The notes under the pieces were generated by a model, which made no database searches, was not told the origin of the DNA, and saw only the letters and a program-made list of their open reading frames with translations. A program made the position numbers and the translations under genes. Positions 7,834-15,625 of a stretch of 26,154 nt of DNA are shown here, one piece after another (position 1 is the first letter of the stretch; each line of letters starts with the position of its first letter). This DNA is from a virus. The stretch spans positions 1-26,154 of the IMG/VR virus record IMGVR_UViG_3300046460_000106. One strand, 5' to 3'.

Positions 7834-7982
7834 GCATACCGGGCCTGTGCCCGCCGCTGTGCACCTACAAAGACCTCACGGACGGCACCTATTCGCTCGG
7901 CTGGGTCAAGCGGGCGAATCTGGTCATGGATGAAATGATCTACGCCCGTCACCTGGCCGCCGAAGCCAGTCGCCAAAAATAG
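7348..7982 (+). CDS. Tail assembly chaperone, long form by -1 frameshift
   Basis: The -1 frame is open from before 7716 to the TAG at 7980-7982. Past the zero-frame stop region it encodes a structured sequence, DWELWRPC, then CTYKDLTDGTYSLGWVKRANLVMDEM, resembling DUF6889-type proteins seen at this place in related phages. It has no credible start of its own near the junction (only a TTG far upstream inside the chaperone), which argues for fusion by frameshifting as in lambda G/GT. The join would read VFEDF then FKSPDP. Total length is about 212 residues. Frameshifting is inferred. Confidence 0.6.
7714..7722 (+). promoter_or_regulatory. Candidate -1 ribosomal slippery site (GATTTTTCA)
   Basis: In the zero frame the codons are GAT TTT TCA. 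Phe-tRNA on TTT (7717-7719) can re-pair perfectly with TTT one base back (7716-7718), after which TTC is read and the long frame follows. It does not match the classical X XXY YYZ heptamer fully, since the A-site codon changes from TCA to TTC, so P-site slippage would be needed. It is the only homopolymer in the overlap close to where zero-frame protein order is lost. Confidence 0.45.
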
Positions 7983-8004
7983 CCCTGCGCTCGCGGGGCT
8001 TTTT
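7981..8004 (+). terminator. Hairpin plus T-run before the tape measure gene
   Basis: AGCCCTGC (7981-7988) pairs with GCGGGGCT (7993-8000) with one G-T wobble and a GCTC loop, followed directly by TTTTT. It begins at the stop codon of the frameshifted chaperone and lies 11 bases before AAGGAG of the tape measure gene. It looks like an intrinsic terminator, but genes downstream continue in the same operon, so partial termination or antitermination is likely. Its arms resemble those of the hairpin at 3878. Confidence 0.65.
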
Positions 8005-8022
8005 GTTCTCAAGGAGCCGGCC

Positions 8023-9600
8023 GTGAAGGTCCTAGAATCATTTCTCATTGCGCTCGGCCTCAAGGTTGACGACAACTCGTTCAAGGCGGCTGACACGGCG
8101 TTTGGCGGCCTGACCAAATCGGCTCTGCAGCTCGGCGCGGTGCTGGCGGGCAAGCTGGCCATCGACAAGGTGGTCGCCGACTTCAAAAACGCCGGTACCG
8201 AGCTAAACAACTTCAACAAACTGACCGGGCTGAGCACGCAGAACGTGCAGACGCTCGGACAGGCGCTCACAGCCCAGGGCGGCAGCGCTGAAGACGCCTT
8301 CTCGGCCATGCTGAAGATGCAGGATCTGATGGCCTCCCCGATCACCGGGGATACCGGATGGTTTGGCGAGGTGGCCAAGCTGGGCGTCAACCCGGACGCC
8401 ATCATCGGCGCGCAGGATACGGCCGAAGCCATGGCCAACATCGCGGGCGAGTTCGAGAACATGAGCGAGCTCAATCAGCGATTGGCTGGCAAGGCCCTGG
8501 GCCTGGACGATTCCACCGTCCGCCTGTTGATGCGCGGGCGTGATGAGGTCGAAAAGCAGCTGGACTCTCGCGGCAAGCTGGCTGTGATGACTCAGCAGCA
8601 GATCGCAGACTCGGCCCGCCTGACCAAGGCGAGCAGCGAGCTTGACCTCGTCTTCACTGACATTAGCAACACAATTGCCGGCGAACTGGCCCCGGCCTTT
8701 GCCGATATGGCCGAGGACTTCGTCGCCTTCTACCGCGACAACAAGGACCTGGTCGACTCTGGGATCAAGGAATTCTTCGGCGGCCTGGCCGACAATATCG
8801 AGCTGGTGTCCATTGCCCTGGCACTGATGGGCGGCGGCGCTGCACTCAAGGGCTTGGCGGCGCTTCGTGCCCTTATTGGCTTGGGCGGTGCCGGTGCGGG
8901 GGCTGGCGCGGCTGCAGCGGCTGGTGGTGCCTCGCTGCTGGCGGTTGCCGGCGGTAGTGCTGCGGCCTTGTTCTATTCCAGCAAGCTCAATGAAAACGAA
9001 GACACCGAACTGCTGAACAATCGCCTGAAGAAAGGAGGGGGCGAGGCGGTAGGTGCGACGGTCGACTTCTTCATCAATAAAGGCTGGTCCCGCGAACAAG
9101 CGGAAGGTATCGCGGCCAACCTGGAGCAAGAAAGCGGATTCAAGGCTGACGCCGAAGGCGATGGCGGGAATGCCTATGGTCTAGCTCAGTGGCACCAGGA
9201 TCGGCAGGACGAATTCGCCAAGCAATACGGTAAGGACATCCGCAAGTCTACCGGTGCCGAGCAGCTTGAGTTCATCAACCATGAGTTGAGCCGCGGCAAC
9301 GAGAAGACGGCTGGCAAGAGCCTGCGCTCGGCGACCAGCGCCTACGATGCGGCCTCGATCGTCTCTCGCGAATACGAACGTCCCGCCGACACGGAAGGCG
9401 AAGCGTCACGCCGTGGCGAGAAGGCCGAAGGCTACAGCAATCAAGGCGGCTCCGGCGGCAAGGCCGCACCCTCTTACATCGACAATCGCCAGTTTCATAT
9501 CCACGGCGCCGACCCCGAGAAGGTCAAGCAACTGTACACGGAGCAGTTGAGCAACCTCACCGAACAAACGATGCAGGACTTCAGGAGCCCTGAAAAATGA
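8023..9600 (+). CDS. Tape measure protein with embedded tail lysozyme domain
   Basis: 525 residues from GTG at 8023, with AAGGAG (8011-8016) six bases upstream. Residues 1-260 are mostly helical tape measure sequence; about 262-320 is a hydrophobic Gly/Ala-rich segment (LGGAGAGAGAAAAAGG) typical of membrane-active tape measure regions. Residues about 338-460 match the phage tail lysozyme family (Phage_lysozyme2): FFINKGWSREQAEGIAANL, QESGF with likely catalytic Glu370, GGNAYGLAQWH, and an ASIVSREYERP ending. The enzyme would open the peptidoglycan during DNA entry. At 525 residues it is short, implying a tail of well under 100 nm by the usual length rule. Confidence 0.85.
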   Translation: MKVLESFLIALGLKVDDNSFKAADTAFGGLTKSALQLGAVLAGKLAIDKVVADFKNAGTELNNFNKLTGLSTQNVQTLGQALTAQGGSAEDAFSAMLKMQDLMASPITGDTGWFGEVAKLGVNPDAIIGAQDTAEAMANIAGEFENMSELNQRLAGKALGLDDSTVRLLMRGRDEVEKQLDSRGKLAVMTQQQIADSARLTKASSELDLVFTDISNTIAGELAPAFADMAEDFVAFYRDNKDLVDSGIKEFFGGLADNIELVSIALALMGGGAALKGLAALRALIGLGGAGAGAGAAAAAGGASLLAVAGGSAAALFYSSKLNENEDTELLNNRLKKGGGEAVGATVDFFINKGWSREQAEGIAANLEQESGFKADAEGDGGNAYGLAQWHQDRQDEFAKQYGKDIRKSTGAEQLEFINHELSRGNEKTAGKSLRSATSAYDAASIVSREYERPADTEGEASRRGEKAEGYSNQGGSGGKAAPSYIDNRQFHIHGADPEKVKQLYTEQLSNLTEQTMQDFRSPEK

Positions 9601-10217
9601 GCCTGATGAGCATCTTCGCAAAAACGCTGCCGAAAATTGGCACCCTGGAGTTTGACGCCATGCTTGAAGGCGCCACCGATAAGGCCGTGTACCTGACGCA
9701 GTTCCCGGTGGAATTCGGCGCCAATACCAACGACCACGCCATTCTGCTGCCGAACCGCTACCTGCTGACCGGGGCCGTCTCGAACACCCCGCTTGGCCTC
9801 GACCTGAGCGACATCGGCATGATGGGGGCCGGCGCACTGGCGTCGGTGGTCGGTGGTATTGGTGGAGCAGCGATTGGTGCGGTGTCGGCCTACCTGCTGT
9901 CTGGCAGCGACGAGACTCGGGCTTCAACGGCCTGGGCCTCGCTGACCGCCATCCTCGAGGCGCGCGCCAAGTTCGATCTGGACACCGGCAAGGAAATCCT
10001 GCGCGACATGATGCTGATCCGGCTGAACGAACGCACCCGGCCCGAAAACGAGGACGGCCTTGTATTTGTTGCTGAGCTTCAGCAGGTTCGCATTGTCCGG
10101 TCCAAGATCGGCCAGGGCGTTACCTCGGCGGACCAGCTCATGAAGAACGACAGCGTTACCACTCAGGGTGCGCCAATGGTCGCCACCGGTGACGCGTCAG
10201 TCGAGGTGATCAAGTGA
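9597..10217 (+). CDS. Baseplate / Dit-like tail protein
   Basis: 206 residues, starting in an ATGA overlap with the tape measure gene. Gene order (after tape measure, before plug, hub and spike) and the N-terminal GTLEFDAMLEGATDKAVYLTQFPVEFG, with a later DHAILLPNRYLLTGAVS, agree with Dit-like N-terminal domains of phage baseplate proteins. Residues about 77-102 are a Gly/Ala-rich hydrophobic stretch that looks like a membrane-inserting or buried helical hairpin, unusual for a soluble baseplate protein. Dit-like proteins link tube to baseplate. Confidence 0.65.
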   Translation: MSLMSIFAKTLPKIGTLEFDAMLEGATDKAVYLTQFPVEFGANTNDHAILLPNRYLLTGAVSNTPLGLDLSDIGMMGAGALASVVGGIGGAAIGAVSAYLLSGSDETRASTAWASLTAILEARAKFDLDTGKEILRDMMLIRLNERTRPENEDGLVFVAELQQVRIVRSKIGQGVTSADQLMKNDSVTTQGAPMVATGDASVEVIK

Positions 10218-10516
10218 GCCGATACAAGGTAGCCGTCCAGGCCCTGCCCGCGCAGACGTTCAGCGCTCGGCTGGGCACGAACTCACTGACCATCGAGCTG
10301 CAATGGATGGCCCGGCTGGAAGTGTTCCGCGTGAACATCCTGACCGCCTTGGGCGTCACCCTGACCGCAGGACGCATCTTGCTTCCAGGCGTCGACCTGC
10401 TCGCCGGCCTGTACCCGCCGCCACAACTTAGCTACGGCTCCCTGACGCTGGAGGGGGATCAACCGACCCCGGACAACCTGGGAGTCGCCAACCTACTGGT
10501 GTGGTCCGATGAGTGA
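10214..10516 (+). CDS. Baseplate plug protein (Pam3 gp18-like)
   Basis: 100 residues from GTG at 10214 (GTGA overlap with the preceding stop). The sequence is beta-rich: FSARLGTNSLTIELQWMARLEVFRVNIL, LTAGRILLPGVDLLAGL and NLGVANLLVWSDE. This is the pattern of the baseplate plug domain described in cyanophage Pam3, found between Dit-like and hub genes. It would close the tube end inside the baseplate until contraction. It overlaps the hub gene by eight bases. Confidence 0.7.
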   Translation: MSRYKVAVQALPAQTFSARLGTNSLTIELQWMARLEVFRVNILTALGVTLTAGRILLPGVDLLAGLYPPPQLSYGSLTLEGDQPTPDNLGVANLLVWSDE

Positions 10517-11462
10517 TGAACTGTTTCTGCGCAGCTACAGGCTCAAGGTTGGTCGCCTCACGGGTTCGCGGACTTACGAAATGCGGGTCGGCGAGATCGC
10601 CCCGGGTAGCAATGACGGTCTTCGCATCACCTTTCAGGCGACTCACTTTGCCGGCGGCGCCTTCAGCGTGGCCGAGATCACCATTTTCAACGTGTCCGCC
10701 TATGCCGAGCGCCAAATGCTCGGTGATGGAGTCGCCAACAAATACGAGTTCATCTCGCTTGAGGCCGGATACAGCGGCCTGTTCGGGTCGGTGTTTGTCG
10801 GACAGATCGTCAACGTGCAGCGCCACTTGGAAGACGGCGGTGCCACTAAGGGCATCCGATTCTTCTGCAAGTCGGCAGCCAAAGAGCGCGACCAGAACCT
10901 GATCAACATCACCCTGTCGCCCGAAACCGACCCGGTGCAGATTATCGAGGAGTGCGCGCTGCCGTTTGGCGCTGAAATTCAGTTCTACGGTGACTTCTCC
11001 GAGCTCAAGCGGCGATCGCGCGGCACCATCCTGCAAGGCAGTCCTACAGACTGCATGAATGAACTGGCCCAAACATTCCAGTTCGATTGGATGGTCGAGA
11101 ATGGCGCAATCAAGATCATCAAGCGCGATTTCGCGCTGCCCAACCAGGTCTACGTTATCAGCGCGGGCACCGGGATGATCGGCTCGCCAGTGGTGAGCGA
11201 TACCGAGGTCGGCATCCGATACGCGCTCAACCCCAAGATCAAGCTCGGCGACACCATCAAGCTGGAATCGATGGCGCCTCGCTTCGAGTTCTCCGGGGCG
11301 TTCTTCTATGACATTCCTCGCACCATTGGCGAGGGCTTCTACAAGGTCAACTCGCTGGTGTTCGCTGGGGATTCCCACGGCGACCAGTGGGAAGTCCAAC
11401 TTAGCTGTCTGCGCCTCAACGCGGCGGCACAGGCCGGAATTTCCGAAAGGGCTACCCGATGA
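10509..11462 (+). CDS. Baseplate hub protein (gp27/gpD-type)
   Basis: 317 residues. It lies between the plug and the spike, where the hub that holds the spike is encoded. The sequence has alternating beta segments and a KRRSRGTILQGSPTDCMNELAQTFQFDWMVENGAIKIIKRD region around residues 160-210, which is the usual 'late control D/hub' core in which a short helix is followed by beta hairpins; the C-terminus (FYKVNSLVFAGDSHGDQWEVQLSCLRL) is also typical. Family membership is judged from order and pattern. It overlaps the spike gene by four bases. Confidence 0.72.
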   Translation: MSDELFLRSYRLKVGRLTGSRTYEMRVGEIAPGSNDGLRITFQATHFAGGAFSVAEITIFNVSAYAERQMLGDGVANKYEFISLEAGYSGLFGSVFVGQIVNVQRHLEDGGATKGIRFFCKSAAKERDQNLINITLSPETDPVQIIEECALPFGAEIQFYGDFSELKRRSRGTILQGSPTDCMNELAQTFQFDWMVENGAIKIIKRDFALPNQVYVISAGTGMIGSPVVSDTEVGIRYALNPKIKLGDTIKLESMAPRFEFSGAFFYDIPRTIGEGFYKVNSLVFAGDSHGDQWEVQLSCLRLNAAAQAGISERATR

Positions 11463-12133
11463 CCGATCCACTCGCCTCACGAACGCAGGCAGAGTTCTCC
11501 AAGATGCTGCGCGAAGTCTTTGGCGAGTACCTAAAGGGCAACATGCGCACAAGCATCCCTGGGCACGTCCTGAAGTTCGACCCGGTCACCCAGATGGCGG
11601 AAGTGCAGATCGGCCTGATGCTCGAGGATCGACAGGGACGACAGGAAGCGCGCCGCCCGATTATCTGCGTGCCGGTCCAGTTCTGGGGGGCTGCCGGCGG
11701 CACTCTGGAATGCCGGGTCGCCAATGGCACCGAGGGCGTTCTGTTCTTCTCGCAGGAGTGCATCGACTCCTGGGTTGACCAAGGCGGTGTGGCGATCAAG
11801 TCCGAGCCACGGCGCTTCTCGATCAACGACGCCTACTTCATCCCGGGCGTTCGGTCGATTCCGGGGGCGATCAGTAGCTTTTCCAACGACGGTATCCGCC
11901 TGCGCAGCAATGACGGCACGGCCTACTTCTGGATTCACGACGACAAGACGCTGGAGGTCGACGGCGTGTCGCTCAACGTCAAGTGCTTGGCCAACTTTGA
12001 AAAGCCGGTCAACTTCGAACAGGCCGTGACCACCGAGACCACCATCCACAACCAGGCCGTGAGCATTGGCTTCGAGCACGGGCATGTCGGTGTGGAGCAA
12101 GGCGACGACATTTCAGGAGCGGTTAACCCATGA
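11459..12133 (+). CDS. Membrane-puncturing spike protein (Gp138 family)
   Basis: 224 residues. Features: N-terminal OB-like domain (SIPGHVLKFDPVTQMAEVQIG), a middle part with CVPVQFWGAAGGTLECRVANGTEGVLFFSQECIDSW, then a repetitive beta region (GIRLRSNDGTAYFWIHDDKTLEVDGVSLNVKC) expected to form a trimeric beta-helix, and a tip with FEHGHVGVEQG. This matches Gp138-type needle proteins. An HxH pair near the C-terminus is the kind that binds iron at the apex of such spikes in P2 gpV and phi92 gp138; binding here is inferred. It overlaps hub and wedge genes by four bases each. Confidence 0.82.
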   Translation: MTDPLASRTQAEFSKMLREVFGEYLKGNMRTSIPGHVLKFDPVTQMAEVQIGLMLEDRQGRQEARRPIICVPVQFWGAAGGTLECRVANGTEGVLFFSQECIDSWVDQGGVAIKSEPRRFSINDAYFIPGVRSIPGAISSFSNDGIRLRSNDGTAYFWIHDDKTLEVDGVSLNVKCLANFEKPVNFEQAVTTETTIHNQAVSIGFEHGHVGVEQGDDISGAVNP

Positions 12134-12495
12134 CGGTACGAAAACTGGACGCAGACGGCGACCTGGCGCTGGGCAGGCAGGGATTTTTGACCGGCTACAG
12201 CGCCGAGGAAGTAGCGCAGAACGTGCTGACCAGCCTCAAGTTCTTCCTCGGCGAATGGTTCCTCGACACCGCGGACGGCACTGATTGGTTTGGCGGCGTA
12301 CTCGGCAAGGGCTCGCCTTTGGCCTCGCGCGAGTCAGTGATACGCCGTCGAATCCTGCTGACTCCAGGCTGTGCCGGCATGACCGCCTTCAGCGTGACCG
12401 CGGACATCGCTACGCGGACGCTCACAGTGAGCGCATCGATCGTCAGCAGCTCAGGCGATAGCGCCGAAATCAATTATGTTCAGGCGGTTATCTAA
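12130..12495 (+). CDS. Baseplate wedge protein, gpW/gp25-like
   Basis: 121 residues, ATGA overlap with the spike gene and TAATG junction with the gpJ-like gene. The order spike, gp25-like, gpJ/gp47-like is fixed in contractile tails. The sequence begins with DLALGRQGFLTGYSAEEVAQNVLTSLKFFLGEWFLD, a helix followed by an aromatic segment typical of gp25/Mu gp46 proteins, and ends in beta strands (LTVSASIVSSSGDSAEINYVQ). It would nucleate sheath assembly from the baseplate. Confidence 0.78.
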   Translation: MTVRKLDADGDLALGRQGFLTGYSAEEVAQNVLTSLKFFLGEWFLDTADGTDWFGGVLGKGSPLASRESVIRRRILLTPGCAGMTAFSVTADIATRTLTVSASIVSSSGDSAEINYVQAVI

Positions 12496-13754
12496 TGGCT
12501 CAAATCACCGATCAAGGAATCATCGGGCGCTCGCTCAACGAGTACCTGGGCGACATCGAGACAAGAACACTGGCGATCGATCCTGACTGGAACATTGATC
12601 CCGACTCCCCGGACGGACAGCGCATCGGTATCGACGCCGAGCTGATGGCCAACCTGGACGAGGCTGTCGTCGCCGCTTACCGCAGCAAAGACCCCGACAG
12701 TGCCACCGGCGAGGGCTTGCGCAACATTGGCAAAATTTCTGGGGTCCGGATCAGGCCGGCGACCTATTCCGTCGCCCCTATCACCGTGATCGGCTCAGCA
12801 GGGACCGTGATTCCGCAAGGCTCCCAGGTGCGCAGCCGCATCGACAATACTCGATGGCTCACAACAGCGCCGATCATTATTAGCATCAGTCAGTCGGCGA
12901 CGGGGTTTGCTACGTGTGTCACGCCAGGCCGAGTTTTGGCATCGGCTGGCGAACTGAGCATCATCGGAACGCCGGTGGCGGGGTGGTCATCGGTCACCAA
13001 CACCGAAGCCGCGCCGGGCGACGAAGCTGAATCGGACGAGGTGTTTCGTGCGCGCCGCGAGCGCTCGGTTGCTCTGGCCGGAAGCAACATGCTCGATAAT
13101 ATGATTGGCAGCATTGCCAACGTACCTGGCGTCACCGATGTGGTGGTACTGGTGAATGACAGCGTATCTCCGGCAGATTCTGACGGCGTGCCGGTCAATT
13201 GCTTGGCGGTCATCGTCAACGGCGGTACCGATGCGGATATCGGCCTCGCCATGTACCAGAAGAAAAACCCAGGCTGTGGCATGTTTCCGCGCTACAACCA
13301 AAAGACCGACGCTTGGATCGACGCCCCTGGCGCAAACGGCGTCAAGGTCGAGGTTGTGTCGCCGGTGACTGGCAATATTGCCATCATGACTTTTCAGCGC
13401 GCTATCGGCCTCCCGGTATTCGTGGCGGTCAACGTGAAGAAAAAAGGCGATCTGCCTGGAGACATCGCTGCGGAGATTCAGCAGGCCATTGTTGCCGACT
13501 CGACCAAAGGCCTGTTTTCCGGTGAAACAGCGACCGGCTTCAATAAGGGCGGATATGATATCGGTGAGGTGGTGCCAGTCGGTCGCCTCTACACGCCGGT
13601 CAACAAGGTTCTGGGCAAGTATGGCGACAGCTACATCGTCACGCTGACGATCGGGCTTAGCGCTGGCGCACAGGGCCTGACACCAATTCAACCGACCATC
13701 GCTCAGCTCGCCACCTTTGAGGCCGCCAATATAGCGGTTACGGTGACGCCATGA
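12495..13754 (+). CDS. Baseplate wedge protein, gpJ/gp47 family
   Basis: 419 residues. Baseplate J-like motifs are visible: an N-terminal helix region (NPDSPDGQRIGIDAEL-like at about 33-55), EAAPGDEAESDEVFRARRERSVALAGSNMLDNMIGSIANVPGV in the middle (the 'E-D-E-x-x-R-x-R' helix strongly conserved in this family), and DVVVLVNDSVSPADSDGVP after it. A late segment, FSGETATGFNKGGYDIGEVV, with VNVKKKGDLPGDIAAEI before it, resembles the C-terminal domain. Together with gp25-like and DUF2612 proteins it builds the baseplate wedges. Confidence 0.88.
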   Translation: MAQITDQGIIGRSLNEYLGDIETRTLAIDPDWNIDPDSPDGQRIGIDAELMANLDEAVVAAYRSKDPDSATGEGLRNIGKISGVRIRPATYSVAPITVIGSAGTVIPQGSQVRSRIDNTRWLTTAPIIISISQSATGFATCVTPGRVLASAGELSIIGTPVAGWSSVTNTEAAPGDEAESDEVFRARRERSVALAGSNMLDNMIGSIANVPGVTDVVVLVNDSVSPADSDGVPVNCLAVIVNGGTDADIGLAMYQKKNPGCGMFPRYNQKTDAWIDAPGANGVKVEVVSPVTGNIAIMTFQRAIGLPVFVAVNVKKKGDLPGDIAAEIQQAIVADSTKGLFSGETATGFNKGGYDIGEVVPVGRLYTPVNKVLGKYGDSYIVTLTIGLSAGAQGLTPIQPTIAQLATFEAANIAVTVTP

Positions 13755-14410
13755 TCATGGATCACGCAGCACGTGCCAGGTCGCGGATCATCAATCAATA
13801 CCGCGGCAAACCGCGCATGGATAAATGGCTAACGCTCCTTCCTGATATCGCCGACGCGCATCTCGAAAAGCCTCTTGATCAGGTGAGCAACAGCTACGAC
13901 GTGGATACCGTAACTGGCGAGCAGCTAGACGTCATCGGACGAATCGTCGGCATGCCTAGGCCGATCCTGCGCGGAGCAGCATACGACGTCTTCGGTTATG
14001 ACGGGAACGACAGCTACACGAACTACAGCGTTGCGCCCTACATCGGCGATGGCGACATGATGGATGCGCCCCTTAATAACGACCTTTATCGGAAGCTGAT
14101 CAAGGCCAAGATCGCCCGAAACATCAGCGATGGCACATCCGACAGCATCATCCAGCTGGTGGAAATGATCATCGGTATCGAGGTGACGGCGCTGGTTGAT
14201 AACGGCGACATGTCTTTCGATATCGGCATCGCCTCCGAGCTGGACAACACGACCGAGTACCTGCTGAACAACTTCGACATCATCCCGTGCCCACAAGGCG
14301 TAAGACTCAGCTCGATATTTATCCTGCCGACCAACATCGGAGGGGTCGAATTCACCTCGTCGCGCATTTACACCTTCGCAAACTTCACCCTCCCTGGAGA
14401 TTTAGCCTAA
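13751..14410 (+). CDS. Baseplate protein, DUF2612 (gpI-like)
   Basis: 219 residues, start ATG in an ATGA overlap. The N-terminal part contains LLPDIADAHLEKPLDQVSNSYDVDTVTGEQLDVIGRIVGMPR, the typical DUF2612 opening in which a helix leads to the GxxLDxxGxxVG motif. A DDG-type loop (ISDGTSDSIIQLVEMIIG) follows. Proteins of this class act like P2 gpI at the outer wedge and dock the tail fibre, encoded immediately next. The start shares codons with two in-frame ATGs (13751, 13763), of which the first is preferred by overlap. Confidence 0.82.
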   Translation: MIMDHAARARSRIINQYRGKPRMDKWLTLLPDIADAHLEKPLDQVSNSYDVDTVTGEQLDVIGRIVGMPRPILRGAAYDVFGYDGNDSYTNYSVAPYIGDGDMMDAPLNNDLYRKLIKAKIARNISDGTSDSIIQLVEMIIGIEVTALVDNGDMSFDIGIASELDNTTEYLLNNFDIIPCPQGVRLSSIFILPTNIGGVEFTSSRIYTFANFTLPGDLA

Positions 14411-15429
14411 TGGCACGACAGCCTTTCAATACGCGCTGGGCTCAGGGCGTGGAGTCGCAAAACAACCCGAACACTTTCCAGGTTCCGCCCGGCACTCGGC
14501 TGAACGCTGGATGGGAGGGCGGTCAAGACAAGGACGCGCCACCGGCCGGTCAGGAAAACTGGTGGCATAACCGGGTGGATAGCGCCCTTCAGGATCTTGA
14601 GCGCCAGGGCGCAATGGCTTGGCACGCTCAAGCGGTCTACGGTCTTGGCGCACCCTGCTACGCCACGGACGGTTATTACTACGAGTCACTGATCGCCAAC
14701 AACACCAACAACAGCCCGCTGACGAGTTCGGCCTACTGGCGCCAGATTGGTCAGTCGCTTTATTCGTCCTTCAGTGCTGGCGAGTACAAGGATGTTGCGC
14801 ACAACGGCAGCCCTGAAACAGGCTGGCTGAAGGCAAACGGCGCGGTTCTGCTGAGAGCGGCCTACCCAAAGCTGTTTGCCAAGATAGGGACGGCTTACAA
14901 CGCCGGCGGCGAGCTGAGTACGCAATTCAGGTTGCCTGACTGGCGCGGCGCCTTTCCGCGCTGCCTGGATGATGGGCGCGGTATCGATAGTGGAAGGGTC
15001 CTAAATAACTCATTGCAGCCCAGCCAAAACCTGAGCCATGCGCACGGCGCCTCGGTGGCTGCGGACGGCCTCCACAATCACGCCGCCGAATCTTACGCCG
15101 CAGGCAGCCACATTCACTCAGCATGGACCGATGCTCAGGGCGCGCACGCGCACAGCGTTAAAGAGGGCAGCGTGCAGCCAAATGGTTCTGGTGACGAGCT
15201 GATGGCATCTGGCGACGATTACACGCGGATCGTCGGGGCGTACTCGACAACGACAACGGCTGGATCGCACGGGCACAACGTCGGAATCGGCTACGCCGGA
15301 GACCACGCGCACGGCGTCGGCATTTACAACGGCGGCTCGCACTCGCACGGCATATCCGTCTCTGCAAGCGGCGGGACAGAAGCCAGATCGACCAACTTGG
15401 CGCAAGTTCGATGGATCCGTTACCTATGA
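14410..15429 (+). CDS. Tail fibre with collar domain and seven HxH motifs
   Basis: 339 residues from the ATG at 14410 (TAATG junction); an open frame upstream is only overlap. The N-terminus (to about residue 110) would attach to DUF2612. Residues about 138-185 are a phage tail collar domain (TGWLKANGAVLLRAAYPKLF, then FRLPDWRGAFPR). The C-terminal half is Gly/Ser/Ala-rich with HxH motifs starting at residues 210, 222, 234, 246, 287, 299 and 311: exact 12-residue steps in two blocks of four and three. In T4 gp37 HxH motifs bind iron inside a trimeric fibre tip, so a metal-stabilised receptor-binding tip is likely here. No chaperone is obvious except the small gene downstream. Confidence 0.85.
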   Translation: MARQPFNTRWAQGVESQNNPNTFQVPPGTRLNAGWEGGQDKDAPPAGQENWWHNRVDSALQDLERQGAMAWHAQAVYGLGAPCYATDGYYYESLIANNTNNSPLTSSAYWRQIGQSLYSSFSAGEYKDVAHNGSPETGWLKANGAVLLRAAYPKLFAKIGTAYNAGGELSTQFRLPDWRGAFPRCLDDGRGIDSGRVLNNSLQPSQNLSHAHGASVAADGLHNHAAESYAAGSHIHSAWTDAQGAHAHSVKEGSVQPNGSGDELMASGDDYTRIVGAYSTTTTAGSHGHNVGIGYAGDHAHGVGIYNGGSHSHGISVSASGGTEARSTNLAQVRWIRYL

Positions 15430-15617
15430 CCCAGAAAATCGTTTACCAGTACGACGAAGCCGGTTGGTACATGGGCGAGACGCTGGCCGATGCCGACCCG
15501 GTAGTGATCGGCAACTGGCTGCTGCCGGCGCGCACAACTGAAACCAAACCACCGCTGTTCACTGCCGGGAAAATCCCGAAGTGGGTCGGCTACAAGTGGA
15601 AACTCATCAACCCGTAG
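15426..15617 (+). CDS. Small protein after the fibre, possible fibre assembly factor
   Basis: 63 residues from the ATG at 15426 (ATGA overlap with the fibre stop); a start at 15411 would sit deeper in the fibre gene. The protein reads MTQKIVYQYDEAGWYMGE, then ADADPVVIGNWLLPARTTETKPPLF, ending in PKWVGYKWKLINP. Aromatic, Pro-rich starts like this are seen in small tail proteins that follow fibre genes in Pseudomonas prophages and resemble the N-terminal half of fibre assembly proteins. Function is inferred only from place and pattern. Confidence 0.65.
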   Translation: MTQKIVYQYDEAGWYMGETLADADPVVIGNWLLPARTTETKPPLFTAGKIPKWVGYKWKLINP

Positions 15618-15625
15618 GTGCAGAT

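Noticed and set aside
14287-14409. Extended start of the tail fibre gene
   Set aside because: It runs inside the DUF2612 gene in another frame; ATG 14410 in TAATG is the natural start.
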